A stretch of 64,000 nt of DNA from Streptomyces sp. TSRI0107 (GCF_001905845.1 NZ_LIVZ01000021.1:25480-89479); one strand, 5' to 3'; shown: positions 35,426 to 45,000, numbered from the stretch's first letter. Numbers and translations: made by a program. Notes: generated by a model from the letters alone, not told the origin.

Positions 35426-36180
35426 GGCGGTGAGGGGGCGGTTCCTCGCGGGGTGCCGGACCCCCGGGGGGCGCTTCTTGAGGGGTCGCTCCTCGGGGTG
35501 CCGGGCCTTGAGGTGCCGGGTCCCTGCGGGGCTGCCTTTCGACGGGCTGCTCGTGGGGATCCGTCCCCGGGAGATCCGCTCCGCGCGGGGCGATCCTGGC
35601 GGGCCACTCCCCCAAGGGGCACGTTGCGTGAAAGGGGCTGCTGAGAGGGACAGCCCGCGAGGGGTGTCCCGCGAGGGGTGTCCCGCGAGGGGTGTCCCGC
35701 GAGGGGCGTGCGACGAGGTACGGCCTGCGAGAGGTACGTCCGTGAAGGGCGAACACGAGAGGTACGGCCTATGAGGGGAGGCCCGCGATCGGCGCTCGGC
35801 GAGAGGTACGTCCCGCGAGGGGTTCGTCCGGCAAGGGGTGGCCCAAGAGGTAGCCCACGCGGGCACCCCGCGAATGGCGCTCGCCGAGAAGTACGTCCCG
35901 AAAGGGGTACGACCGCGAGGGGTAAACGGCTTGCCCGCAAGGGCCGAGCCCCGAGGGACCGTCCTCCGAGGGCCGGCCTACATAGGGCCGCCCACGAGGC
36001 GCCGTCCACAATGGCGCCGTCCCGATGGCGTCACCCCACTACGGGCCGTTCTCCGCGGAGTTCGCCCTGAGCGGGTCCCCTCGGGGGCGCCTCGAACAGG
36101 CCCCCGACGGGTTCCCCCAACAAACCCCCCGACGGGTCCGCCCCGAGGGGTCGCCCCGGTGGAGCGGGGCGGGTGGAGGC
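35426..36180. repeat. Degenerate tandem array, about 14-bp period
   Basis: About 750 bases built from a short unit close to CGCGAGGGGTGTCC, with variants such as CGAGAGGTACGTCC and CGAAAGGGGTACGACC. Near 35655-35705 four units are exact or nearly so; elsewhere they drift between about 13 and 17 bases. Because the period is not a multiple of three and stops are rare, long open frames occur on both strands (proteins of repeated PLAGRTSR-like segments), but no frame has family similarity. I regard it as non-coding. Confidence 0.75.
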
Positions 36181-36209
36181 GGTGGCCTCCCGGTGGCTGG
36201 TTGTCGCGG

Positions 36210-36491
36210 TCATGTTGGGCCGCCCTTGCCGGTACGGCCGAACTGCTCGTCCAGGACGGACAGTCGGCGCCAGTACTCGTCCTCGTCGATCTCGCCGGTG
36301 GCGAAGCGGCGGCCGAGGAGGGCGATCGGCGAGGTGTGGTCGACGGCCGGCCGCCAGGAGCCGCCGCGTCCGCGCCACACGGTGCGGCGCAGCAGGGTGA
36401 TCCCGCCGATCACGACGGCCGCCCACATCAGCGGGAAGAACAGGATCCACGGGCCGGGACCGCCGTCGCCGAGGTGTGCCAGGGTCTGCAT
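36210..36491 (-). CDS. Small membrane protein with SHOCT-type C-terminus
   Basis: Protein of 93 residues. One membrane helix lies at about 13-35 (WILFFPLMWAAVVIGGITLL). The C-terminal SHOCT motif is LLGRRFATGEIDEDEYWRRL, then SVLDEQFG. SHOCT tails occur on many short actinobacterial membrane proteins and probably mediate oligomerisation. Function unknown. The gene stands between the repeat field and the hypothetical gene at 36633. Confidence 0.82.
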   Translation of the reverse strand: MQTLAHLGDGGPGPWILFFPLMWAAVVIGGITLLRRTVWRGRGGSWRPAVDHTSPIALLGRRFATGEIDEDEYWRRLSVLDEQFGRTGKGGPT

Positions 36492-36632
36492 CGCGAGTCA
36501 TCTCCCGAGTCGATTCGTCCGGATGGGACGCCTCAAGCCTGGCTCGCACCAGGGACCCGGGTCGTCGTACGGCCGACGGCACCGCGCATACCCCGCCGGG
36601 AGTACCTGCGTGAGCCATGTCAGAGTCTTCGC

Positions 36633-37256
36633 ATGTCCAACGGCATCGCCTACCCCGTCTTCCGTACGCCCGATCCGGCACTCGCGCTGAGCGTCGCCCG
36701 TCGGATGGTGGCGTTCGGCGTCCAGCCGTATTCCGAGGTGTCGGTGGAGGCCGAGGTGCCCACCCTGGCCGAGGTGAGGCGCATGCTGGACGTGCTTCCC
36801 GGGGCGTGGTTCACGAGCCACACCGCACCATTCCATCTGGACCCGGCTCTGGCCCGCTCCATCCCAGACATCCCCGACATGCCCGATGGGGACATTCCCC
36901 GCGACCTCGCCCGGGTGGCGGAGTTCCCGCCCTTCACCGTCTCGCTGCCGGACCAAAAGGTGGGAAGCGTCGAGGACCGCTTCACAGCCGCAGCCGAACG
37001 CAGCCCGGCCGCGGTCCACTGGACCTCTTTGTCCTGGCCGGCGGCGCCGGTGCACGACCTGCACGGTGAGGGCAAGCACGCCGAGGTGACGCTCCTGCTC
37101 AACTGCGACTCCATCGAGCTCGACGCCCCCGCCGACACGCACTTGGTTCTCGTCCACGTCCGTCGCCGCAACCGGGACGGCTACGAGGACCGCATGGCGC
37201 GGTGGCTCGCCGAGCAGATCGGGCAAAGGGTGATCGGTCCTCCGCAGGAAGGCTGA
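36633..37256 (+). CDS. Hypothetical protein
   Basis: Cytoplasmic protein of 207 residues that I do not recognise. It opens MSNGIAYPVFRTPDPALALS, has an acidic central part (HLDPALARSIPDIPDMPDGD) and ends with DGYEDRMARWLAEQIGQRVI. No membrane helix, Cys cluster or catalytic motif is evident. The start is the ATG at 36633, with only a weak ribosome site; the frame is open far upstream through the repeat field. It overlaps the 3' end of the barstar-like pseudogene on the other strand by 76 bases. Confidence 0.6.
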   Translation: MSNGIAYPVFRTPDPALALSVARRMVAFGVQPYSEVSVEAEVPTLAEVRRMLDVLPGAWFTSHTAPFHLDPALARSIPDIPDMPDGDIPRDLARVAEFPPFTVSLPDQKVGSVEDRFTAAAERSPAAVHWTSLSWPAAPVHDLHGEGKHAEVTLLLNCDSIELDAPADTHLVLVHVRRRNRDGYEDRMARWLAEQIGQRVIGPPQEG

Positions 37257-37884
37257 GGCCGACGGTCTCCCTGTCGCCGGGCCTGGTCGGGTGCCTCCGG
37301 TCGCACGGGCTCCTCGAAGGAGGAGAGCCGGCCGTCCGGATCCTCCACGACGTCCGCCAGCGCGCGGCGTGCGACCTTGGAGTCGTGCCACGCCAAGGTG
37401 AAGGGCGGGACCACTCCGAATCCACCGCCCAGGCAGTCTTTGAAGGCGTTCCACTCCCGTCCGAAGTAGCGGCCGGGCCCGAGCAGAGCCTCGGCGATGG
37501 CGCAGTGCAGCCCGGGAACGTCCGTGACGAACCGGCCGTCGAGATGGTGCTCACCGCCGGACCGGTCCGGCTGGGGCACGGGCACCCGCCAGGCTCGGGT
37601 GGTGAGGTCCAACCACTCGGCCCTGCCCTGCGAGTCGTACGGCGCCGACAGGTCGGGCTCCGACGGCGGGCCCTGATACCGGCACCGTGGCGATCCAGCA
37701 CCAGGAGATCGGCCCAGCCCCGTGACCATCGACGTGGTCGCTGCGTCCCTACGAGCAGGGGTCCCGCAGGCACGCAGCCGATGAGCTCCACGGGAACGGG
37801 AGCCGGGTCCGCCCGCGGCTTGAACAAGCCGTCCACGGCCGAGCACCTCCCCCACAGCTGTTCCATGCCGTCTTCGTCCTCCAC
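37181..37884 (-). pseudogene. Barstar-family (ribonuclease inhibitor-like) gene, frameshifted
   Basis: The C-terminal half is a clear barstar-like domain: LDGRFVTDVPGLHCAIAEAL, then GPGRYFGREWNAFKDCLGGG and VPPFTLAWHDSKVAR. The upstream half (GMEQLWGRCSAVDGLFKPRA, then PVELIGCVPAGPLLVG) lies in another frame. The change occurs around 37690-37720, after WADLLVLDRHG. Streptomyces homologues join these parts in one frame, so the gene is broken or carries a sequencing error. The first 22 codons of an acetyltransferase-like gene (ITVRPATGTELPALLDH, 37895-37958) sit just upstream, start-coupled to the VOC gene stop, and look truncated by a deletion. Confidence 0.6.
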
Positions 37885-37954
37885 CCGGCGTGATCCAGCA
37901 GCGCCGGTAGCTCCGTCCCGGTCGCCGGTCGCACTGTGATGGGCGTCGCGGCGC

Positions 37955-38287
37955 TCACTCGGTCGGTGTCCCGACGCGGAGACGGTTGCCGTCTGGGTCA
38001 CGGAGCTCCACTTCCCGTGCCCAAGGGGCCTCGGCGACCGGTACGCCGAACTCGGCGGCGATCTCGTCCACGTCCGCCACCCGCAGGTAGACGAGCGTGT
38101 CCGGGCGGGCGTCCCCGGTGTGCTCCGAGAGGAACAACCGCACGCGTCCGCGCGCGACTTCGACGAAGGCGGGCAGCTCGGGTGCGAAGCGGTGCTCCCA
38201 CTGCGGGCTGAAACCCAGTCGCTCGTACCAGCGGACGGCTGCGGCGGCGTCGGCCACGCGGAGGATCGGTATGACTTCCTCTTCCAT
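37955..38287 (-). CDS. VOC family protein (glyoxalase/bleomycin-resistance fold)
   Basis: Single-domain protein of 110 residues. The opening EEEVIPILRVADAAAAVRWY, then ERLGFSPQWEHRFAPELPAF, and the end VELRDPDGNRLRVGTP are the VOC fold hallmarks. It may be a small-molecule-binding or resistance protein; key metal ligands are not clearly conserved. Its TGA overlaps the GTG of the truncated acetyltransferase-like frame (GTGA), a coupling typical of operons. It is divergent from the TetR gene across about 90 bases. Confidence 0.82.
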   Translation of the reverse strand: MEEEVIPILRVADAAAAVRWYERLGFSPQWEHRFAPELPAFVEVARGRVRLFLSEHTGDARPDTLVYLRVADVDEIAAEFGVPVAEAPWAREVELRDPDGNRLRVGTPTE

Positions 38288-38376
38288 GGCGTCATGATCA
38301 CAGAAAGTCAGGTCGCGGACAGGCGGACGCGCGACAAAGCTCGGCTTCTGTAACTACTGGTATGTACACTCCCCTC

Positions 38377-38949
38377 ATGACCACCTCCGAGCGACTGATC
38401 CAGTCCACCCGCGAGCTGCTCTGGGAGCGCGGGTACGTGGGCACCAGCCCCAAGGCGATCCTGGAGCGCGCGGGTGCCGGGCAGGGCAGCATGTATCACC
38501 ACTTCAAGGGCAAGCCGGATCTCGCGCTGGCCGCGATCCGGCGGACCGCCGAGGAGATGCGGGCCACCGCCGAAGGTGTCCTGGGCGGGCCGGGGACGCC
38601 GTACGAGCGGATCGTGGGGTATCTGCGGCGGGAGCGCGATGTGCTGCGCGGCTGCCCGATCGGGCGGCTGACCATGGACCCGGACGTCATCGCCAGCGAC
38701 GAACTGCGCGCGCCCGTCGACGAGACGCTGGACTGGCTGCGGGAACGGCTCGCCGGGATCGTCGAGGAGGGGCAGCGGCGGGGCGAGTTCGCGCCCGGGC
38801 TCGACGGTGAGGAGATCGCGGCGGCGATCGTCGCGACCGTCCAGGGCGGTTACGTCCTCGCCCGCGCGTCCGGTCTGCCGTCCGCCTTCGACGCGGGCGT
38901 GCGCGGACTGCTCTCCCTGCTCGCGCCGCCCACCGCGCCGACCGCCTGA
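38377..38949 (+). CDS. TetR/AcrR family regulator
   Basis: Repressor of 190 residues. The N-terminal helix-turn-helix is ERLIQSTRELLWERGYVGTS, then PKAILERAGAGQGSMYHHF. The C-terminal ligand domain includes CPIGRLTMDPDVIASDELRA. ATG 38377 is chosen; an ATG 15 bases upstream is in frame. It originally preceded the DUF4865 gene 104 bases downstream, in the same direction, which suggests a regulator-target pair. The integrated element now separates that gene into two parts. Confidence 0.87.
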   Translation: MTTSERLIQSTRELLWERGYVGTSPKAILERAGAGQGSMYHHFKGKPDLALAAIRRTAEEMRATAEGVLGGPGTPYERIVGYLRRERDVLRGCPIGRLTMDPDVIASDELRAPVDETLDWLRERLAGIVEEGQRRGEFAPGLDGEEIAAAIVATVQGGYVLARASGLPSAFDAGVRGLLSLLAPPTAPTA

Positions 38950-39052
38950 CCACCCACCGGGCCAACCGCCTGACCACCACACCGGCCACCGGACCACCCG
39001 CCGGACCGATCGCCGGCCCGGCCACCGAACCTTCCGCCCGAGGAGGCATCCG

Positions 39053-39081
39053 TTGCACGCCATGCAGTACGAGGTCACCTT
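39053..39081 (+). pseudogene. DUF4865 gene, 5' fragment split by the integrated element
   Basis: A strong GAGGAGG site precedes TTG (39053) and ATG (39062). Reading gives MQYEVTL, and then the frame leaves family similarity and stops at 39110-39112. Joining base 39079 to base 54075 restores MQYEVTLPADYDMDVIRARV, the normal DUF4865 N-terminus. The element therefore inserted after about codon 6 (from the ATG), between coding halves that are otherwise intact. Confidence 0.85.
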
Positions 39082-39107
39082 AGCTGCATGGACACCCTTG
39101 CATGCAC
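39071..39107. other. attL of the serine-integrase element
   Basis: The core CCTT (39078-39081) is shared with attR. The host side is GAGGTCA, and the element side carries the arm GACACCCTTGCATG (39091-39104). That arm is the exact reverse complement of the arm at attR (54052-54065). Confidence 0.85.
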
Positions 39108-39140
39108 TTTAGCAGCCCCGCTGACCTGCGAGAACGAAGA

Positions 39141-39182
39141 AAGCCCCGCCCACCTCCACGGGGGAGGAAGTGAGCGGGGCTA
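39141..39182 (-). terminator. Terminator at the left end of the element
   Basis: Eight-base arms AGCCCCGC (39142-39149) and GCGGGGCT (39174-39181) enclose a second short CTCC/GGAG pairing. On the minus strand the stem is followed by TTTCTTCG. It would stop the element's leftward transcription before the host gene. The interval to 39384 shows no convincing gene. Confidence 0.65.
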
Positions 39183-39384
39183 CGTACCGCCCGCACCCTC
39201 TGCGGATCGAGGGTCGGCACCGGGCGGGGTTCTCGTCCCCGGTCGAACGGAGCAAGCAAGCCCCGGGGACGAGGAGGAAAAGGACGCTAGCGGGGGCTGT
39301 GGAGCGGCACCGGGCCGACCTCACCGGCGGTGCCCAGCCCCCGCCGCGCCCTCCGCAGACGACGCACGGGCGCCGGCTGCGGGT

Positions 39385-39738
39385 CTACGGGCACTGGCAG
39401 GTCGCCAGTGGCAGGAAGAGCACTGGCCGGACAGCCCACGTGACCCGAGTGGGGCCGTTCGTGATCGTCACCGAACACGGCTCATTGCGCAGCAGCGCCC
39501 GGCGCGTGTCGATGCGGCTGTCCCGCAGCCACTCCCAAGCCTGATCGGAAGCGTCGGCGTCCAGAGCTGACGAAATGGTGCGGAGCGCGATTGCTATCCA
39601 CCGGTCAGCACGCGCCGGCGAGTAGGCGCCGGTCGATCCGTGTAAGACCGGCTCCTCCTCCGGATTATTGAGGTCTTGCGTCCAGCACTCACACCAGAAA
39701 CCAGGCTGCACGGTCACGGATGCCGCCAGGGCATTCAT
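39385..39738 (-). CDS. Hypothetical element protein
   Basis: Protein of 117 residues, unrecognised. Its N-terminus MNALAASVTVQPGFWCECWT is followed by LHGSTGAYSPARADRWIAIA and an Arg-rich middle, and the C-terminus is VTITNGPTRVTWAVRPVLFL with further Cys residues. No family is assigned. The start overlaps the stop of the upstream gene (ATGA), so it is translationally coupled to it. Last gene of the leftward transcript before the terminator. Confidence 0.65.
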   Translation of the reverse strand: MNALAASVTVQPGFWCECWTQDLNNPEEEPVLHGSTGAYSPARADRWIAIALRTISSALDADASDQAWEWLRDSRIDTRRALLRNEPCSVTITNGPTRVTWAVRPVLFLPLATCQCP

Positions 39739-39974
39739 CGCTCGACGCCCCACATCGGAACCGAACGCCGGGCCCTGAGGAACGCGTCGCGCTTGTCCTC
39801 CTCCGTCGCCAACTGGACCCACCTCGGGTTGACGGTCCATTCGCGACCGCCCCCGAGAGGGCGAAGGCAGTAACTGTCCCCCTCGACGCCGCGGAACTCC
39901 CCGATCAGAGTCCGGCACACGTCGACCATGACCGTTCCGACGGCCGGTAGCTCTTCTGGCTTCGGGCGCGGCAT
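39735..39974 (-). CDS. Small hypothetical element protein
   Basis: Protein of 79 residues: MPRPKPEELPAVGTVMVDVC, then RGVEGDSYCLRPLGGGREWT and VQLATEEDKRDAFLRA. The start has a strong AGGAGGGG site. It resembles short Streptomyces proteins often found beside XRE-DUF5753 regulators, but I know no function. It overlaps the next gene by four bases and stands 111 bases downstream of the XRE gene. Confidence 0.7.
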   Translation of the reverse strand: MPRPKPEELPAVGTVMVDVCRTLIGEFRGVEGDSYCLRPLGGGREWTVNPRWVQLATEEDKRDAFLRARRSVPMWGVER

Positions 39975-40085
39975 ATCCCCTCCTAATCCCTGCATGTGAT
40001 CACCCACTGTGCGCGGAATGGCTGACGTTGAAGCTACGGACTGTCACAGGAGCGATGCCACAGAGTTCTACGGAGTTCTATCTAT

Positions 40086-40934
40086 TCACCCAAGGGCGTC
40101 GATGGCTGCTGTGATGCGAGCGCGGGCACCAGCGCCGTAGACGGCCAACTTGGAGAACTCTCCGAAGGCTTGCAGGTACTGCCCGACCTCTGACGGGGCA
40201 GTGACATTGACCTGCGCCGTCAGCAGCTCCACTTGTGCCTGAGCCTCGTCGTAGACGCTGAACGTCTCCAGCATCCACATCCGCCGGTCGGCAGTGAACG
40301 GGATGACTCCTAGCGAGACGGACGGAAGTGCCATGATCGACAGCAAGTAACCCAGTTGGCCGGCCATCACTGCGGCGCCTCCAACGCGGTGCCGGAGCAC
40401 TGCCTCTTCGACCAAGAGCGCGAACCTGTGGTTGCCTTCGCGGATGACGCGCGAGCGCTCCATACGGGCTTGTACGGCCTCCGCTACGTCGTCAGGTGTC
40501 CCTCGGAAAGCCGCGATGGAGCCCAACAGTGCCGTCGCGTATCCGTCGGTCTGGAGTATCCCGGGGACCACGTTCGAGCAGTAGATCCGAAAGGTTTGTG
40601 TCCGCTCGAAGAGCGGCACATAGGACTCCTGCAACCTTCGCAGCCCCGTGCGCTGCAACCGGCGCCATTCGACGTACATGGAGTCCGCTGTGCGGGAGGC
40701 CGCAATAAGGTCTGCGGCCAACCCGTCAGCGTCACAGGCACGGCACCATGCCCGGATGTCACCGTCTGACGGAGGTGTGACAGCGTTCTCCAGTCGCGAG
40801 ACCTTTGAACGCTGCCACCCCGTGCGCGCTGCGACGTCCTTACCCGTTAGACCGGCGTCCCGGCGGATCTCCCGGAGCCGGTCGGCCACGGCTTTGCGAG
40901 CTGACTGGACGCTTGATGATGGCGACGTTGGCAT
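40086..40934 (-). CDS. XRE-family regulator with DUF5753 domain
   Basis: Regulator of 282 residues. The N-terminal helix-turn-helix is DRLREIRRDAGLTGKDVAAR, then TGWQRSKVSRLENAVTPPS, at about 16-60. The C-terminal DUF5753 sensor domain is at about 100-275 (LRRLQESYVPLFERTQTFRI, YSNVVPGILQT-like with Cys, ARMERSRVIREGNHRFALLV). This class is abundant in Streptomyces and pairs with small partner genes such as DUF397 or DUF6879 in developmental and stress regulation. Here it belongs to the element and may act as its repressor or as a lysogenic conversion gene. Confidence 0.87.
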   Translation of the reverse strand: MPTSPSSSVQSARKAVADRLREIRRDAGLTGKDVAARTGWQRSKVSRLENAVTPPSDGDIRAWCRACDADGLAADLIAASRTADSMYVEWRRLQRTGLRRLQESYVPLFERTQTFRIYCSNVVPGILQTDGYATALLGSIAAFRGTPDDVAEAVQARMERSRVIREGNHRFALLVEEAVLRHRVGGAAVMAGQLGYLLSIMALPSVSLGVIPFTADRRMWMLETFSVYDEAQAQVELLTAQVNVTAPSEVGQYLQAFGEFSKLAVYGAGARARITAAIDALG

Positions 40935-40949
40935 GCGCTGTGTTGCTCG

Positions 40950-41477
40950 TCAGATCCTGTAGTCCTCGTGCGGCGTCGCCCTGCTCCAGACGCCTTCGAA
41001 GGCGTCGGCGCAGAGCTTCACCACTGCCGGCTCCTCGGTGACCTCGTCACCCAGGTAAGCCCCTTCACCAGAGAAGTAGCCGAACCGGACGATCCGGTCG
41101 TCAAAGACCCAGAAGTCGTTACCGGGCAACGCCAAGTCGGAGGCATTCCTCCGCGATAGCCACCGGATCTGTTCGCCAGCGGCGACGTTGGTGAACGTGC
41201 CGTCGTACAGGTAACGGGTGTACTCACTCACAGGCTCGGAGACGATGCGGGCGCGACGGATGACAACGCCCCGCGCAACCGTCTCCGCAACCATGTCCAG
41301 CCACGGCCGCCACCACGTCGAACGGTCGTCAGGGTCGGGGCGGTAACCGGACTTCCACGCCGCTACGCGGGGTGCCTCGTCCGGGTCGTCGTAGTGGTCG
41401 CGCATCTCCAGGTGAACAGCCGACCGACGACAGCCGGCCAGTAGCTCACTGAACGGCGGAGCGCTCCGCAGCATCAC
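40950..41477 (-). CDS. DUF6879 family protein
   Basis: Protein of 175 residues. Typical DUF6879 motifs are SAVHLEMRDHYDDPDEAPRV, then AWKSG, RRARIVSEPVSEYTRYLYDG, and FWVFDDRIVRFGYFSGEGAY. The family is encoded next to XRE-DUF5753 regulators in Streptomyces and is thought to work with them; the mechanism is unknown. It stands 15 bases upstream of the XRE gene, and its start overlaps the preceding small gene by 32 bases. Confidence 0.83.
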   Translation of the reverse strand: MMLRSAPPFSELLAGCRRSAVHLEMRDHYDDPDEAPRVAAWKSGYRPDPDDRSTWWRPWLDMVAETVARGVVIRRARIVSEPVSEYTRYLYDGTFTNVAAGEQIRWLSRRNASDLALPGNDFWVFDDRIVRFGYFSGEGAYLGDEVTEEPAVVKLCADAFEGVWSRATPHEDYRI

Positions 41478-41688
41478 ATGCCTCCCTGATGGCGGCGACC
41501 ATTCGCATGGGGAGCCGCACGACCTCTTCGTTGTCGGGGATCGGGCCGGTCGTCAGGCAGTCGGCGCGAGTCGCATCGTCGACCTTCCAACCCTGCATGA
41601 CGAGTTCCTGCCGTTCCTCGTCGACCCATACCGTCGGACAGTTTGCCCCGTCCGTGTTTGGGTCCTTCGCGATAAACCGTAGCGGCAT
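41446..41688 (-). CDS. Small protein of the XRE/DUF6879 operon
   Basis: Protein of 80 residues: MPLRFIAKDPNTDGANCPTV, then WVDEERQELVMQGWKVDD and PDNEEVVRLPMRMVAAIREA. This short protein is recurrent ahead of DUF6879 and XRE genes in Streptomyces. It overlaps DUF6879 by 32 bases. No function known. Confidence 0.78.
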   Translation of the reverse strand: MPLRFIAKDPNTDGANCPTVWVDEERQELVMQGWKVDDATRADCLTTGPIPDNEEVVRLPMRMVAAIREACDAAERSAVQ

Positions 41689-41763
41689 AGCTGCTCATAC
41701 CCTTCTGCGGGTTCTACAGATGTCTACGACCCTTCCGCCCGCGTGGGCGCCCGTCAAGACCGC

Positions 41764-41919
41764 CTAGAGCCACCCTGCGTGACGCATGCGGCGCCGCCAC
41801 GCCTTGCCGTGGCCTGGCGTGCAGTACTGCCGCACCCTCCCGGCGCCGGGCTTCTGCTCCACGTCGGCGCCGCACTGCGGGCAGGTGACGGACTGGCTCT
41901 TTGCTGGCTGACCAAGCAT
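41764..41919 (-). CDS. 51-residue Cys-pair (zinc-ribbon-like) protein
   Basis: Short gene with a strong TAGGAGGAGC site before the ATG. The protein reads SVTCPQCGADVEQKPG, then RVRQYCTPGHGKAWRRRM, with CPQC and a later Cys/His cluster that could bind one zinc, and a basic tail suited to nucleic acid binding. It stands between the tape measure gene and the DUF6879 operon. Unknown function. Confidence 0.7.
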   Translation of the reverse strand: MLGQPAKSQSVTCPQCGADVEQKPGAGRVRQYCTPGHGKAWRRRMRHAGWL

Positions 41920-42033
41920 GAGTGCTCCTCCTAGAAGTCCTGGGAGCGCCCCGCCAACCCTGTCGGCCGGCGGGGCGCGCGTAGTGAAGTGTGCGAGTCG
42001 CCTCTCCGTGGCGGAGAGGCGACTAGGTGTGCG

Positions 42034-45000
42034 TCAGACCCAACGGCCGTTGTCGAGGGAGCGTGCACTCTCGGCGTCGTAGACCTCGATGCGCTGGTCG
42101 ACGAATCCGCCAACTTCGCGGCCGTCGAGGTACGTCTTCGACTCGACGTTAACCGTCACCGTCCCGCCGCTCTTGGCGGCGCGGATCTCCGCCCACTGGT
42201 CCGACGTCAGCACCGGCTCAGGCTTGCCCGTCCCGTTGGCGACGAGGGTCATACCGGGCTGGAGGTATCCCCCGTCGTCATAGAGGAACGGCATGGGGTC
42301 GATGGTCCGTCCGTTCCGTCGCGCTTCGAGGTGGAGGTGTGGGCCGGTGACGTTACCCGTCGCACCGACAGCGCCGATCGTCTGCCCGCGGGTGACCGCC
42401 TGGCCGACGGTCGTCGCCATTCGGCTCATGTGGGCATAGAGCGACGCCAGCCCGCCCCCGTGGTCGATGAGCACGTGCCGCCCGTATGGGCCGCCGCTAG
42501 CGGCCGTGACGACGCGTCCCCTGTCCACCGCGCGGATGGGCGTCCCCGTGGCGGCGGGAAAGTCCAAACCGGTGTGACGCCCGCTGGACCACATCGAGCC
42601 GGCCACGCCGAAGCGCGTGCCGAAGGGAGCGTTGACGGGCCTCGCCCACTGGCCGTTCCCCAGGGGGCCGGTTGCGCCTCCCCCGCCTCCGCCAAGGACG
42701 AAGGAGACGATCTTGTCCTTCAGGTCACCGGCCATCTTCAGCGGGTACTTGGCGAGTACCTTGCCCATCTGAGCGACGCCGAGGTGTTCTGCGACGTCGC
42801 CGAGAATCGGCTTCATGAGCGAATCCCAGATCTTCGAGGGATTCGTCAGGAGGTCCGCCGCTGTCTTCGCCCAATCAATGCCGGTATCAATGGCGGAACC
42901 GACCTTGCCCGTCGTCCAGTCCCATGCACTTCCCAGGGCACCGACAACACCACCGTCGGCGAACTTAGGAACGCCGGGCATCTCGCCTGTGCGGTTTAGG
43001 TGTTCGAGGTTGCCGTATCCGATTTTTTGGGCGCTGTCCGTCTTGACGACGTACTCCCCCGGCATAAGCCAGGCTCGGACGCTGTCCTTACCGGGGATCC
43101 CACCGAAGACACGGCCTCCGGAGGCAAATTTCGGGTCTTCTTCGAGCAGCTTTGGTGCGTCAGGAAGTTTGTCGAGGCCAACAAACCCGGCTACCTTATC
43201 CCAGACGGCTTTAATTCCGCGCGTGTACACCCATTCCACGATGAAGTTAACGGGGGCGGCAGCGATACCGGCTACTTCGTCCCATGCAGCCTTGATTGCC
43301 TTTTTCGCATCGTCGAAGGCGTCACCGACGAGCCCGACAGCCTCTTTGATTGTGTCGAAGGCAGGCTTAAGGCCCTTGCCCCACAGCCAGTCTGCGGCTT
43401 CGCTGATGAAGTCGAACGCTGGCTTTACCGCGTGATCGTAGAGCCAGACGAATTTATCGCCGACCCACTTGACGCCGTCCCAGATAAATCCGAACAGTGG
43501 AGTAAGGGCTTCGTTCCAGAGCCACGCGATCTTTTCGCCGATCCAGTCAGCGGACGGCTTGACAGCGTGATCATAGAGCCAGACGAATTGGTCGCCGACC
43601 CATTTTATGCCTTCCCAGATGTTCGTGAAGAACGGCGACAGGACGTAGTCCCATACCCATGTGGCGAGCGCCGCTATCAAATCCCAGGTGGGTTTGAAGC
43701 AGTCTTCCCACAACCACATGATCAGCAGACCAGCAGCCTGGATAGCCAACCAGAGCGGCGTGAGGAGTACCGTTACGATTACCGCGACGGCCGTCCGGAC
43801 AATTAGGGATATCGCGTTCCAGACGGGGACGACCACCTCTTGCCAGAGCCATACGAAGGCGTCGCCAACCCACTTAATGGCATCCCAGATTCCTTGGAAA
43901 ACCGGCTGGAGGACTTTCTCCCACGCCCATTCCGCCGCCCCCTGGATTCCCTCCCACACTGCCGTGACGATGTCGCGGAACCATTCGAAATGATCCCACG
44001 CGTACTTCACGGCGAGAGCCAGCGCGATAAGCCCCAGGATGACGGCACCGATGGGGTTCATCGCCATCGCCATAGCCCAGAGACGGGAGACGATGAAGAG
44101 GGCGTAGATCGCGTTGACGGCCCATGACGCGTTCTCAGAAATCCAGCTAATGGAGTCAGCGATGTATCCGAAGATCGTCAACAGGAATCGTGACGCAGGC
44201 TCCAGCGACTTCGCAACGTCAAACACCGCGGAGAAGATGTCACCGATGGTTTCAGCGACGAGAGGTCCGACGTCGCTGGCATAGCGGAGGAAACTCTCGA
44301 ACTCCGGCGACCCCTGAAGTCCTGTCCCCCATTCGGCGAAGCGGCCGGTGATGTCCTGCATGCGCTGAGAGATGGAATCCATGTGCGGGAAGAACGCGTC
44401 AAGAATTCCAGCCATGCCCTTGAAGACATTACCGAAGGCGGTGCCCATGCCGACAATGGCCGGCTGAGCGCTCTCGACGATTCCCGTCTTGAAGCGATCC
44501 CAGAAAGGATCGCCCTTCAGATCCTCACTCGCACGGTCCATCAATTCGTTAACGGCGTCCGCGGATTCCTCGACGAGCGGCGTCAGGCCCGGCAGGGCGT
44601 TTTTCGCACCGTCGACAAACCGCGTGAAGATTGGCAGGACATCGGGCTGAAGCGACGCCGACCACTCTTTGAACGCCGCCGAAAGGCCGTCCGGACCGGC
44701 GATGCTGTCGTAAAGGTCGCGCTGTTCCGGCGTAAGCTTCGCCAGTGCCTCGCGGAACTCGTCTGCCTTCGTCTTCGCATTGGCCGTGGTGTCGATGCTC
44801 GACAGGCGCGCCGACTCGACGCCCCGTTCCGCAGTCTCGATGGACTCCGCCGCCTGGACCTGTGCTTGGGCCGCGTTGTCCACGGCGTCAGCGAGGTTGC
44901 GCTGAGCGTCGGCCACAGACTGAGCGGCGTCGACCTGTGCTTGGGCCGCGTCACGCTGCGCGTCGACCAGGGCCTCCGCCTGGTCCCGGACGTTCTGCTG

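Noticed and set aside
34952..36009. Minus-strand frames of 260-304 residues made of PLAGRTSR-like repeats
   Set aside because: They follow the ~14-bp DNA repeat, run antisense through the RsbW-like gene and lack any recognised domain.
39170..39544. Plus-strand open frame of 124 residues next to attL
   Set aside because: It lies over the terminator and antisense to a coupled minus-strand gene, with no ribosome site or similarity.
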